Source: Zygnema cylindricum (lineage: Eukaryota; Streptophyta; Zygnematophyceae; Zygnematales; Zygnemataceae). Taken from it: a stretch of 64,000 nt of DNA. The stretch is from NCBI GenBank assembly GCA_037447655.1, contig JBBHKE010000953.1, positions 454,782 to 518,781 of the forward strand. The letters run 5' to 3'. This document shows positions 1 to 12,184 of this stretch, piece by piece. The position numbers were made by a program, and so were the translations under genes. Positions within the stretch are counted from its first letter, which is position 1. The number at the start of each line of letters is the position of its first letter. The notes under the pieces were generated by a model. The model worked only from the letters and a program-made list of their open reading frames with translations. It did no database searches and was not told the origin of the DNA.

Positions 1-141
1 GTCCTTCCCCCATCGGTCCCCTCCTGCAGCTAGAGCTATAATGCTCTTCCTTCCCATCCCAATCTCAATTGTGTTCTCTTGCACAAGTATCATCCGGAAC
101 AGTGTGTTCCACTTCCATGAACTGTCAGTCATTTCCTGTAG

Positions 142-818
142 TCGTTACACTATGTTTTTACACTCGTCGGGTAACTTAATGATGAGAGTGTTAACTTTCA
201 TCTTCAGTGTACCTATCCACCCGACACTCTCCATCTCCATATACAAACAAGAGAGATCATTACAATAGTCTAACATCTTTCCCCCTTTGTAAGTATAATT
301 CCCCAACTTTTGTTCGGCCAACTGGAGCTTATGAATAGTACCAGCTCTATAGATATCCACAAAACTCACCCACAACTCCTCGGCCTTGTAAATATAAAAA
401 TGGGGGGTTAACAAAGCCTGAGTGATGTGTCTTAGAATGAAGTTTTGGCAGCCATGTTGATGTTTTCCCACGTTTGGGTGTCGTTCTCCGCGGTCTTCAC
501 GGTCGCCGCTTCGGGTGTCGTGGTAATAGGAGCAATTGGAGTAAGAGGCGTCGTCTTCTCCTTCCCTTTTTCGGACACACTGCAATCCCCTTCATCTGCT
601 TCCTCCGCTGCAGCAAAGGTTGCTGCAACAAACCTTATTCCACCAAACCCTGGTGGAGTTCCTTGAGGTGGACGTTTTACTTGTCCAATAAAAATACCCC
701 AGTATCGTTTTTTGCTAAAAGCCCCTATCATCATGGCTTCCTAATAGATGAACCCAGATCCATTGAAGGTGGGCACCCTAGGGGGTGGGCCTATAACGTG
801 CAATTCAATGTCCTCCAT
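142..818 (-). pseudogene. Ty1/copia gag, broken; element continues past the left edge
   Basis: Read on the minus strand, a gag-like protein starts at the ATG at 818 (MEDIELHVIGPP) and continues with a stretch resembling copia gag N-termini (FNG, then GAF..KKRYWGIFIGQVKRPP). An in-frame TAG near 740 stands where the related copy at 2455-2643 has Trp (YWESMM). After about 432 the homology moves to another frame, which carries the UBN2-like core (KAEELW, then LAEQKLGNY, then KLPDE) down to about 142. Copia gag proteins normally bind and package element RNA; this one has at least one stop and one frameshift and cannot be functional. The rest of the element lies outside the window. It sits just inside the LTR at 1030-1819, as expected for a minus-strand element. 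Confidence 0.72.
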
Positions 819-1029
819 TGGACTACAGAATTCAGGAAGCCTCTAGATAGCTTTTAACTAACCCACTTCAAGCCACAACAACTGCTGCCCAAGAGGTCAA
901 ACTGGCAGCTTGACTGCGCCCCTGTGGAGCCTGGATTCCCTTGAGTCCGTAGCAAATAGAATCACTGAAAACGGCCAACCAGCCGATAAGTTATGGGGTG
1001 GCAAAGATGCCTATTTTATTATAACCATC

Positions 1030-1819
1030 AAGGGGAGAGGTGACTGTATTTCCAAAAACAGAAAGTCTTGATTCTCTCTAATAACTCCTATCTACTGAAT
1101 TACAGACCAATCATATTAATGTACCGTACCAAAAAGTACTACTACCGGTGTACCTTTTGTACGACCAATGTACGACAAGGCTATTACGTAGATGCGTGCC
1201 CACTTTTTACTTGTTTGTAGGTTCCTCAGAATTCCCGCGACCAAATGTGATCTCTCCACGTGGCGCCAGGTCATGCCATGTCACAAAAAACAAAAGTAAC
1301 CACTTTGGGATTTCGGCGATGATGTGCGCCGTTGGATAATAACCAAAATGAAATCTCAGCCATTATAAATACTTGCGTGATATTTGTTTCCCTTTCAAAA
1401 CAAAATGTGCAGTATCGTTTCAAAACCGTACCGTACTCCATACTTTAGAAAAATTGTATCTATGCATGTCGTATATTGTTTCAGTTAAATGAATTAGTTC
1501 ATTCCTAAATAAATAATTATCTATCAAACCCTATAGCATTTAGCATTGGTCCAAGACTAATAGGATAAAGCTGATCGCTACCGACCAAGGTACCATGATC
1601 AAATCCGCGGTCGTCAAGTATCTTTTCAGTAACCTACTAAAAAACAATTGCCTGTTAAACTAAGGCAGCCATGGTTCAACCACTCTCTATATCCTTCATT
1701 GACTACAACAAGTACGGTGGCTAGAGAGAGGAGGTGGAGGCAAGTTGCCCTTTTCTTTTCCTTTTTATACTGATATATTTTGACCTAGAAAATACTTTAT
1801 AAATCTAGTAATTTCAACA
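1030..1819 (-). repeat. Copia 5' LTR, copy A (family 1)
   Basis: On the minus strand the LTR begins TGTTGAAAT at 1819 and runs down to about 1030. The inner border is not sharp because I cannot identify a primer-binding site. It is about 80% alike by eye to the LTR at 5470-6393, in the same orientation. A leader of about 200 bases (819-1030) joins it to the gag start at 818. It contains a tRNA-like T-arm (1590-1612) in antisense to the element. Confidence 0.7.
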
Positions 1820-2336
1820 TACGACATATATCATTGCCGCGATCGCGGAATGGTCAATTTTGCGTTTATGGACGTGGCATGATTTGGCGCCACGTGAAGG
1901 GATAACCTTTGGTCGCAGGAATTCCGGAGAATATACGGACGAGTGGAAAGATGACACGCGTCCACTCAGTGGCCTTTTCGTACAGATGACGTACAGAAAG
2001 GACGTCGGCCGTAGTACCTTTGTGTACTTTACAGTCGTGTGATTGGTTCGTACTTTAGTAGATAAGGGTTGTGAGAGGGGTTTAGGACTTAGGAAAACTC
2101 GGTAGGTAGCCACCTCTCTCTTAGAGAGCTTTGTATAAAATTGGCATTTTTGCCGGCATATAACATATCGGCTAGTTGGCCGTTTTAGTGATTCTTTTTG
2201 CTATGGACTCAGGGGAGTCCAGGCAGCACAAAGGTGTATCTGACTGTGAGTTTCTCTTCTTGGGCAGCAGTGGTTGTGGCTTGAAGTGGGTTAGTTAAAA
2301 ACTATCTAGAGGCTTTCTCAATTTTGTAGTCCAATG
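1820..2336 (+). repeat. Truncated copia LTR end plus leader, inverted
   Basis: This block is the reverse complement of the 830-1300 region: the 3' half of the LTR, then the untranslated leader up to the gag start. It begins immediately after the outer edge of LTR copy A and stops near 2336, where it meets a gag fragment of the opposite orientation. It is therefore the remains of a plus-strand element cut on both sides. Confidence 0.6.
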
Positions 2337-2643
2337 GTGACATGAATGCCGAACCGGTTGCTATTCGTGTGATTGTCTCCTTCTCCTTTCCTTTGTCCAC
2401 CACCTCTCCTTCCTTTGTCTCCTCCGTTGAAGATGAATCTGCATATGTAGTGAATCAAAGTCCTGTAAACCCAGGAGGTATCCCAAGACTGGATGGACGC
2501 CTCACCCATCCACTCACTATTCCCCAAAACCGTTTCTCACATAGAGCTCCTCTCATCATACTTTCCCAGTATATCAAGCCAACTCCATTAAATATGGGAA
2601 CCCTAGATGGTGGTCCCATAACGTGAAACTCTGAGACCTCCAT
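2337..2643 (-). pseudogene. Copia gag N-terminal fragment (family 2)
   Basis: The minus-strand ORF from the ATG at 2643 reads MEVSEFHVMGPPSRVP and then FNGVGLIYWESMMRGAL, closely parallel to the gag start at 818. It is open to about 2455, after which the related Lys/Gly-rich region continues in another frame to about 2340. Its leader (2644-2837) and LTR (2838-3655) lie upstream in the correct order. The fragment ends where the inverted LTR/leader remnant begins. Confidence 0.65.
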
Positions 2644-2837
2644 AGGACCTCAAAGTAGGCAGCTCACACGGAGCCTCTAGGATAACCCTGACCCCTTTGT
2701 GTTTCAGCAAGAATAACTGCCACCCTGGCATACAAAAACTCTGACCACCTTCACCCCTATAAAGGCAAGACTCCCCTGAGTCTATAGCAAAAAGAATCCC
2801 TGAATTTGCTCCCCTGAGCAGTAAGTTATGAAGGGTC

Positions 2838-3655
2838 AAAGTTGACCTTTTGTACAAGAGCTCTCTGGGAGAGAGGGTTTAATCTATCAAAAGTTTCTAA
2901 GTCCTATCTCTCTCTAAAACTCTATCTACTGAAGTACGGCACCAATCATAAGAGTGTATCGTACATAAAGGTACATGTGCCGATGTACTTTGTGTACGGC
3001 CATTGTACAACATGGCCAACAAGTCGACACATGTCATTTTTGGATTCGTTCCCGAAATCCCCAAAGATGCCGAAATCCAATGTGATGTGCCACGTGGCAA
3101 TTGATGTGACGTCGACCATAAACCGCCGAAAACTCATTCCGCGATCTCGGCATGCTTCGTGGCCGTCCGATGAAGTCGGATTACAATCGTGGCCGTCATA
3201 AATACTTGCGCACTATTTGTTTCGCCTTCGAAACAAAATGCGCGGTATCCGTTTCGGATGTTCCGTGGCTGTACATTACAACTGTATCTATGTCTAAATA
3301 TTCCGTTGAATGAAAATAGGCTACGTGTTAACATCTAAATAATTACGAAACCCTATATGTCCAACCATGATGCCAGACTAACTGGCTAAGGCTACCGGCT
3401 ATGTTGACAGACGGTAGGTACCATGTTCAAATCCAGGGTCCGTCAATTTCTATTTTGGTAAATCTACCAAAATATACAACACGTAATTCTATCTCTAATC
3501 AACATAGGCAGCCATGGCTCTAGCTCCCTCTTCAACATTCAGTGACTACGACAAGTGTGGGAGCTGAAGAGAGAAGTTAGAGGCAGAATGCTTCGGCTTC
3601 TTTTTTTGCATTTTGCAAAACCTAGAAAATACTAAAATAACCTTTTATTTCTACA
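2838..3655 (-). repeat. Copia LTR, copy D (family 2), possibly shared by two elements
   Basis: The outer boundary is sharp. On the minus strand a purine-rich tract (AAATAAGGGGAG, 3656-3668) is followed by TGTAGAAAT beginning at 3655, the usual polypurine tract/LTR junction. It serves as 3' LTR for the pol tail at 3669-3923 and, at its other end, as 5' LTR for the gag at 2643. The full LTR is repeated inverted at 4378-5220. It contains a tRNA-like stretch at 3371-3448 in antisense to the element, with GTTCAAATCC at 3425-3434. Confidence 0.7.
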
Positions 3656-3668
3656 CTCCCCTTATTTT

Positions 3669-3923
3669 CTAGTCACTCTTTAATTTAAGACCACACTTCT
3701 TCCGGCATAAAATTAGTTTAGGGGAAGGAACAGGTTTGGTCATCATATCAGCTACCATTTCACTATCTGGTTTATACTCCAAACTGATTATCTTGTTTTC
3801 TACTTTCTCCCTAACAAAGCTAAGCCTAATGTACATGTGTTTGGCTTTAAAGTGATGTTTAGGATTGGCAGAAATGTTCCGAATTCTGTAGTCCAATGAA
3901 GGACACGAAATTGCTAAAAACAT
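3669..3923 (-). pseudogene. Copia polyprotein C-terminus (RNase H tail)
   Basis: The last 84 codons of a Ty1/copia polyprotein: NPKHHFKAKH, then IRLSFVREKVE, then ADMMTKPVPSPK, which is the hallmark C-terminus of the copia RNase H region. The frame closes with a stop 14 bases before the LTR at 3655, with a polypurine tract between, exactly as in an intact element. Upstream (above 3923) the pol homology ends abruptly at an unrelated repeat, so integrase, reverse transcriptase and most of RNase H are missing. Confidence 0.85.
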
Positions 3924-4377
3924 AATCTACATTAGTATATAGAATACTTCACTTCACGTGAGCTACACTGTGAGAGCACATGTTGGCATTTAACTTAGCC
4001 GCAACATTAGAATCTAATCACGAAGCGTTAGACGCAAATTAAAGGACAACGTGATACGGATAAATTAACTTCCACGAAACGAAATAAACTTCGTACATGA
4101 TAACAAAACGGACCCGCATATTAATATCGATGAAATTAAATAATAAGTACACGCATCGTCACGCGTGACCAAATAAAGCCAGAAAGTACTTGAGCGCAGC
4201 AAGTTATTTTACATGTGGTTGCCGCACTTTTGTTACAAAAAACCTTGGCCGGCCGTGTAATCTACTGTTTCTTTATGATGGTCGACGTTCGCAAGCGTGA
4301 CACTTTTTTAACCGGTTGTTACAACATTTTCGCATTTCAAAGCCGTTCTACTGATTGACCGTCAAATCTAAATTCAA
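3924..4377. repeat. Dispersed repeat with an inverted copy at 63362-63594
   Basis: No coding signal. The part from about 4200 to 4377 is repeated, inverted, at about 63362-63545. Shared landmarks include GGTCGACGTTCGCAA, GGCCGGCCGTGT, and ATTGACCGTCAAAT near 4354. The sequence near 3960 (GTGAGCTACACTGTGAGAGCAC with one split) corresponds to that at about 63571-63591. It separates the pol tail from the plus-strand LTR C. The family is unknown to me. Confidence 0.5.
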
Positions 4378-5220
4378 TGTAGAATTTAATATATTTTGTA
4401 GTATTTTTTAGGTGTAAAATTTATTGCTGAAATGAAGCCGGGGCAGTCTGCCTCTAACTCCTCTCTTCAACTCCCACACTTGTCGCAGTCACTAAAGGTT
4501 GAAAAGGAAGATAGAACCATGGATGCTTGTGCTATCCAGAGAGAGACATGTAATTGTTTTAGTAGATTTACTAAAAGGATGCTTGACACACCCAGGATTT
4601 GATCCTGGTACCTACCACCTTTGAAGCTAGCCAGTAGCGGTTAGCGGTATTCTACAATTCTAGGATCGGTCTTGAGACATGTAGGGTTTGACAAATATTT
4701 AAACTGTTACGCGTGAACAAATTCATTTAAATAAAACTATAGACGTCGCGCATGGATACAGTCCTGTAAAATACGGAGTACAGTATGATTACGAAATAGA
4801 TACCGCACATTTTATTTCGACAACGAAAAAAATATCGCCCAACGATTTATGACGTCTACGATTAAAATCCGGTTTTGATCGGACAGCCACGAAGGATGCC
4901 GAAATCGCGAAATATGATTTTGGCGGTTTTTGGTCACTGCTACATCAATTGACACGTGGCACGACCACATTGGATTACGACGTCTCCAGAGATTGCAGGA
5001 ACGAATCCAAATTTAACATGTGTCGAATGGTTGGCCATGTTGTACAATGGCCGTATAGAAAGTACACCAACACTTGTACATTTCTGTACGACACAATATT
5101 TTGATTGGTGCCGTACTTTAGTAGATAGAGTTTTAGAGAGAGATAGGACTTAGAAAATTTGGTAGATAGGACCCTCTCTCCAAGAGAGCTTCTATACAAA
5201 AGGTCAACTTTGACCCTCCA
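4378..5220 (+). repeat. Copia LTR, copy C (family 2), plus orientation
   Basis: Begins TGTAGAATT at 4378 and follows LTR copy D in reverse complement along nearly its whole length, including the tRNA-like T-arm (4592-4608, CCAGG stem around a seven-base loop) and the AACTTACTGCTCA leader start. It ends in its own leader near 5238, where it is fused to the gag start/leader of the minus-strand element B. Confidence 0.68.
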
Positions 5221-5240
5221 TAACTTACTGCTCAAGGGAG

Positions 5241-6393
<1,153 letters not shown>

Positions 6394-7380
6394 AAAATGA
6401 AACCCCAATTCACTCAGATAGCGAGGACAGTTGTCCACATGCCATCGTTGGCTAGCCGAATCCTCTGGGATTCTACCGTCCAAGAACGGGCAGCTGCTTT
6501 CGATAAGGGCTCGCTTGATCAAAATGGAGACGGTAAATTACAAAATTCCCGATTTCCACTTTCGTTCGAAAAAGAATCTCTCTCTCGTCTACCAGACACG
6601 ACTTCCTCTATTGTTGCTGAATCTCTCACCATTCTTGATAACACCATACAAGATGCGCATTGAGTCAAAGAACGGCTCAACATCCTTTCACATATAATGG
6701 ATGACGTTAAAACCTCTCCGCTTGTTAATGAGGTTCCCAAAGCCAATCTTCTAGTTAATGAAGTCGCTACAGCAGCCGCTTTGAAAGCCTTGCAGCTAAA
6801 CCGTGGTCTTTGGGTTATTCAGCCGGTTTTCGCAGATGAGCACCGTAACCTCGACCCTTATATCACTATTCTGGACAACTCTCAAATGTCCTTCTCCGTT
6901 AATGGTGTTGCTCCTTCTCTACCTCTCATGGACACCGAAGCCAAACCATTGATCCTCGGATCCGGATTTGCACTCAAGCTTTGTCTGACCACAAACAAGC
7001 TCTAAGCCACGGCTTCTCCGCTTCTCACTTCAGCTGGTACCAAGGAGCCGATGTTGGGAATCACCAAAGACCCGCTTGTCTTACGGTTTCAAAACGGAAC
7101 CGAAGGTGAGTCCGTGGAAATTTTTGTCCAGGCATTGGTCACAAAATGCAACGATTACGAATGCTTACTGGGACGGGATGTTATCTTTTGAATCGGTAGT
7201 GGAGTAGATATGCATGATCAAACCTTCTCTTATCGTCCATCTAACTTTCCTGGACGTAAAATGTGCCTTCCAGTTGTCTTTGACCGCAAACCATTGCCCA
7301 CTATGGCATATTTAGCTTCCGCTCTTCTTGCATTTCCTGTATCGACGTTAGGGAAGACATTTGCGACTCTCGTTTCCTAG
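6394..7380 (+). pseudogene. Decayed retrotransposon gag-protease remnant
   Basis: Open plus-strand segments are interrupted by stops near 6661, 7003 and 7189. Around 6900-7000 a retropepsin-like stretch reads LPLMDTEAKPLILGSG, followed by a flap-like region and ECLLGRDVIF near 7155-7190. This is the layout of clan AA aspartic proteases of plant retroelements: catalytic DTGA, then a C-terminal LLGRDxI motif. The second catalytic-loop Gly is replaced by Glu (DTEA) and stops break the frame, so it is inactive. No reverse transcriptase is visible before the polypurine tract at 7689. A Gypsy-type origin is inferred from the tract and LTR that follow. Confidence 0.6.
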
Positions 7381-7688
7381 AAAAAAAGCTCTTATCAGAC
7401 AACCCATCATTGCCAAAAAAAATTCAGTGAGCGCGGTCTTTTCTTTGCCTCGCGTCATCTCTTGGATACTTTCGTCCCCAATGTCTCTCCACACATTCTA
7501 CTTGTGGCTGACATTAATACTAAAGAGATTTTTATTTTGTAGAAGGTGTATACATGTACGAGTGGTGATTTGAGGTTCCACATAGAGTGCTTCGCTCCTC
7601 TATTATCTATCAACCAAGTTGACCATTGTTGCAACCATGGCTGTCCCAAGCTCACGGTTGTGTTGGCCAACTCATTTACATTTTAAGG

Positions 7689-8879
7689 AGCTGGGGGGGG
7701 GGGATTATTGGGCCCATCTCACTTTAGGGGAGTATTATTCCCTTTTTCCTTGTGTCATATTCACATTTATTACTTTTCATGGTGCATATATTTTTTGTCC
7801 TTCCATATTCATTTTTGTTTGTATATATGTTTGTGAGCATGACTTTGCTAGGTATAGTGCATGGTTTCCCCACTTCTCTCTCATGCACAACAGCTATCAT
7901 GTTGCATAGTGTCGGTTGCATGCATGCATGGTTGCTTTGCACACGCGCACGATATTTGACACGCGTACACGATATTATGCACGCACGGACGATTTTGGCA
8001 TGCACGCATGATTTTCGTTCGCACGTGCAATTTTATTCCGGTTCATTAATTTACACGTCTAATTTAATAGTACTAATTTCGTGCGATATGTTTCGTTTCG
8101 TACGTAGGTACACGGTTTTTGAGTATGGACGGGAAGTATCGTTTGGCGATGAATCGTGATTTCCGGGAGTAGTATCGTCGCTTCGATGCCCTTCATTCAT
8201 TTTAGTAGCCAACATATGTAGGTTCGCACATACTTGTATATAGGGAGGGTTTTTACCCTCAGACGGTGGATTTTGTTGGGCATACGGCAGACGATGTTGG
8301 CCGCCTATTGGCCAACATCTTAAGTAGTTTCGTTCATGTAAAGTAGGCTAAACTTAGGCTATTTTTGCTCACGGCGTAGTTTTTTCCCTACTTAGGCTTA
8401 TTTTTAGATTTAGAGAATTTAGCTTTTGGACAAGAATTTTCTCTTGGCGGTTGAGCTTCTCTTTTGCTCCCTCTCATTAATTTCCCACGGGTCTTTCTTT
8501 TCCTTGCTAGTTAGCTGTAGAGGCTAGACAGAGTAAGACTATTCACCTTGTGTTCTGCCCGCGTTTTTAATCCACACGGCCTAAGGTCACGTCTAGAAGG
8601 TTTCCCTCCAAGCTTTGTCATTTGGTGGAAGTGTGGGATTAGAAATCGTAGGGGAGCACATCTGGACCTTGCTGCGCTTTCCTCACACAGCTTAGCGGTT
8701 TGGTTGTGTGTGTGTCTTGATTGTGTTTCGGTTGATTGTGAAAGAGTGTATTTCTGGCCGAATTTGGATTTTCTTTTGTTTTGGTTGGAATATTTCTTGT
8801 TTTGCTGTCACGACGACATAACTCTTATAGGGAATATGATAAAGACCTGAGAGCCTAGTGGCTACCACCTGGCTTAGCA
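7689..8879 (+). repeat. Polypurine tract and LTR of the protease-bearing element
   Basis: A polypurine tract at 7686-7704 (AAGGAGCT then eleven G) precedes TGGGCCCATC at 7709. The unit beginning TGGGCC recurs at 8882, which defines an LTR of about 1170 bases ending near ...TTAGCA (8879). Inside are a CG/CA-rich quasi-repeat (7936-8040) and a T-rich 3' part. No genes are visible. Confidence 0.55.
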
Positions 8880-8881
8880 TA

Positions 8882-9068
8882 TGGGCCTATCTCCCTTTAG
8901 GAGAGTATTCTCATTTTTTTCCTTGTGTCATATTCACATTTATTCCTTCTCGTGGTGTATATATTTTTTGTCCTTCCATATTCATTTTTGTTTGTATATA
9001 TGTCTTTGAGCATGACTTTGCTGGGTATGATGGATGGTTTCCCCGCTTCTCTCTCATGCACGACAGTT
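8882..9068 (+). repeat. Second, truncated copy of the same LTR start
   Basis: About 187 bases closely match 7709-7895 (TGGGCC..ATCTC, then CCTTGTGTCATATTCAC, then CTCTCTCATGCAC). Homology stops at about 9068. It lies head-to-tail two bases after the first LTR copy. Confidence 0.7.
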
Positions 9069-10322
9069 TTGTAGTCGTCCACGACTGTCTCAAGTTTTGT
9101 GGGTGTCCACAATTATCAAAATTTCTACACACATCTAGGATTGTCACATTTTAAAGCATATATTTTATTTTTGCACATTGGAATGCTTTGCAAAGTCCAA
9201 CAAAGAATCTTCACTTACGATGTTGTGCCCTTAGTGTAGAAGGTTATATCTTGCACGCAGGGTTTTTTTGTGATATTTAAAAATAATGTCCTCCCACCCC
9301 TAAAGGCATTCTGTTACCCAACTAAAGACAAAAATGTGCGTTGAGTTTCCTTAAATCATAGACGAATGGTTCATTTTTGCTCCTCTATATATAATATGCT
9401 AGCTTCTATTAAAATTTGTTTTAGTTTCCGCATTCTTAGACAATGTAGGTCCTCGTGGGGATTGGAGTACTTGCTGCAACAACTATTTTGTTGAGATTTT
9501 GGGGTGTTTTTGAGAGCACTTTTGCTGTCACCTTCTGTTGTTCGTGCGGTCCTCTGTTCTAGTGGGATTTACGGAACCCTCACATGGACTAGGTCTTGAA
9601 GGGGAGGGTCACTCCAAAGCTCGATGACGAATTTTGTGTACTCCTCATTGGGGCATGAAACTATACTCTATAGAAGATGACAAATAAGTCTAAAAAAATC
9701 AGAACTGCTTTGAAAAGCAATTTCAAGTGAGCGGTTTTTCTCTTATTTGGTGGACGATCAGATGAGATTTTCCTTTCCATTTATATATTTTTTACTGTGG
9801 ATATGTTTTATTTTTATGCCATTGATACGATTCAAATTCACATTATGTTTATAATTTTGTATTTTTGGTTTCTAAATCGATTTTGGTGCTTTGGGAGTGA
9901 TGATTTTGTGCAAAAGGAAGCAGCTATCCTACCCGTCGCTTTCTGTATGAGGTAATAACAATAAAACTCATTGAAATGGACCATGGTATATCAATTAAGG
10001 GCATAAAATTCAAAAAAAGAAAAATCCTAGACAAAACAAAAAAGATGTAAATAGAAAGAAAAGTATTATGAACGAAAACATCGTTGAAGGAACTAGCACA
10101 AGAATGACCAACAACCACAAAATCAACAACAAAGTAACAAATTATTTAGAAAGATCAATACAACAACTAAAGTGAAAGTGGGCCAATATTTTAATCCCCC
10201 AAATGCGGCGGAGCACTATGTGGGAGGTTTGGAACACAAAGACGGATGTAACCACAATAGCCGAGCAAACGGAGCCAAACCGCATATACCTCGTGCTTTC
10301 TTTTCCCAAAATGGGCAAGATA
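9069..10322. other. Gene-free AT-rich stretch
   Basis: No protein similarity, splice pattern or repeat unit that I recognise. Short ORFs here show no recognisable composition. It may be the decayed interior of an old transposon. Confidence 0.5.
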
Positions 10323-10497
10323 CCCCAAGCCTATTAGTATAAATGCCAATTTAGAACCTTTCGCACTAACTTGGTGTCGGGAGATGTGGGCAATTGTAGT
10401 CCACTCATTACCAAACGTTGTTCACATTACTTTATGATTCCTCGTGAAATGAAACACGAGGAAATGATTGTTTTGACACTAATAGTGACGGGCAATG
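10323..10497. mobile_element. Decayed CACCG-family MITE (TA target)
   Basis: The left end TA-CCCCAAGCCTATTAGTAT and the right end GACACTAATAGTGACGGGCAATG-TA are degraded versions of the terminal inverted repeat shared by about ten elements here (consensus CACCGYGAATCGTTATTAG). It is flanked by TA on both sides. Confidence 0.35.
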
Positions 10498-10857
10498 TAG
10501 TGTGATTATAATTGTTTATTAAACTAATCAGGAGGGAGATTATTGTTTTTATATAATGTTTTACAAAGACTACCACAGACATTAAAAGTGAGATGGACCA
10601 CGTTATCATGCAAAATCATGCAGGATGAGTCGAGAAAGACGAGGAAAATTGGCTTACATCGCCGATTCGATGGCACACAAGCGATATGAATTGGCCTGAG
10701 CCTTATCATTTACGGGACATACGAAAAGATTGTTTAGGATTTTGCGCTATGCATGAGGATTGTGAGTCCTCTTCACATAACCTCTTTGGCCATTGATATA
10801 TCTTGATCGTCCAAAATTTGTAATACATCTGGTATGTTATTTTTTGCACATGGTGTT

Positions 10858-11048
10858 GCGTATCTATATTGTTGTGCATCAAGTAAAAACTTACTGCGAT
10901 GAAGTTGATATTTGATATATCCAATATCAAACAATTAGAGGGCTCTTATCCGGTACTTTTCACATAGAGTATGGCGCATCAATAATGTTGTGTATCTAGT
11001 AAAAACTTATCGCGACAAAGTCGATATTCGATATATCGATATCAAACG
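10858..11048. repeat. Imperfect direct repeat, about 75 bp, 116-bp spacing
   Basis: 10858-10932 and 10974-11048 share AGTAAAAACTTA, then a GATATTYGATATATC core and AATATCAAAC or GATATCAAAC. Further GATATATCG-like words continue to 11340. Function unknown; probably part of a transposon end. Confidence 0.5.
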
Positions 11049-11152
11049 GTTGGACCAACTAAATTTATCGCGATATATTTGGTGTGAGATAGGTGTCCGT
11101 ACAAAAATATTGTACGTTAAATCGTACGAAAGATTCCCTCCAAAAACTGTAG

Positions 11153-11184
11153 GGGCGGGGCGGGGGGGGGGGGGGGGGAGAAGG
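11153..11184. repeat. Poly-G tract with G-quadruplex potential
   Basis: GGGGCGGGGC is followed by 17 consecutive G (11162-11178) and GAAGGG. Such a run can form G-quadruplexes and is prone to length error in assembly. Confidence 0.9.
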
Positions 11185-11432
11185 GCTTTTGGATTTTTTT
11201 TGAAACACAACGTCGCTTCGATATATCGCAGTTTAAAAATATCGGCATATTAGATCGACAGATCAGTAGAATATCGCGATATTAAGCTTCTCAAATGTCG
11301 AGGCGATGTATCGATTACAGGATATCCAGAATCAAGTACATATCGTGTACCGGCAATGGGTCTTCGATACACAACACTACGGTATCGAAGTGCGATGTGT
11401 TTCAGTCTCTTCAGAAAAGGCATATTGCACAT

Positions 11433-12184
11433 CAGAGGTCGCAAAAGTCGAAAATTTTCATACCCGAAACCGACTGTTTTTTTTTTTCAAAATCTGAGTA
11501 ACCGATGCCCGACCGAGTTTTGTCACGCTCCAAAATTGTTAACCGTTAACCGACCGTCGTTTACGAAAAAAAAAATTAACCGAATCTTGATTTTTCGCGA
11601 CTAACCGGGCCCGCCCGTAACAGAAAAAGTACCAAATTAATCAATGTACGACGGAATAAGCCAATAATTACGATTTGTCGCGTTCCCTAAGATTTGCGAA
11701 ATGAATAGTGTACTACTGTGTCAGATTTGCGACGCTTTGTCGCGTTGCCTAAGATTTGCGAAATGAATATTGTACTACCGTGTCAGATTTGCGACACTTT
11801 GTCGCGTTCCCTAAGATTTTCGAATTGAATAGAGTACTATCGTGTCAGATTTGAGACGCTTTGTCGCGTTCCCTTTGATTTGCGAAACAAATAGCTAACT
11901 ACAGTACCGTGTCAGACTTGCGACGCTAATCATGATGTCACGTACTTCCACGATGCCAAAGAGTACAAAGTACAAGAATATTGGATTATAGGGACAGTAC
12001 AAAATTTTCATTTTTTTTGGTTTTTTGGTTGACCGAATGTAACCGACCGTTTTTTTTTTCCTGGTGAATCAACCGACCGTAACCGCCCGACCCCCAAAAT
12101 TTGGCAACCGAATCCGTTCCGGATCCGGCGCGGGCGGTCGGTTAACGGTCGGTCACGGTTTCGGTTGACCGTTTGCGACCTCTG
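11433..12184. mobile_element. hAT-type MITE, copy 1 (752 bp)
   Basis: The terminal inverted repeats are CAGAGGTCGCAAA at 11433 and TTTGCGACCTCTG ending at 12184. The flanking 8-bp target duplication is perfect: TTGCACAT at 11425-11432 and again at 12185-12192. An 8-bp duplication and CAGNG-type termini are the signature of hAT elements. There is no transposase ORF, so it is non-autonomous. The interior is rich in GGTCGGTTAACGG-like words and carries a 62-bp tandem array. Copies are at 30782-31252 and 38659-39180. Its right end lies 291 bp upstream of the TEX261-like start codon. Confidence 0.9.
11672..11920. repeat. 62-bp tandem repeat inside hAT MITE copy 1
   Basis: Four units of exactly 62 bases: the word TGTCGCGTT recurs at 11676, 11738, 11800 and 11862. 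Each unit contains CCTAAGATTTKCGAA and GTGTCAGATTTGCGAC. The copy at 30782 lacks the array and the copy at 38659 keeps about two to three degenerate units. Confidence 0.9.

Noticed and set aside
11672-11920. CRISPR-like regular repeats
   Set aside because: Units are adjacent 62-bp tandem copies without distinct spacers, inside a eukaryotic MITE.
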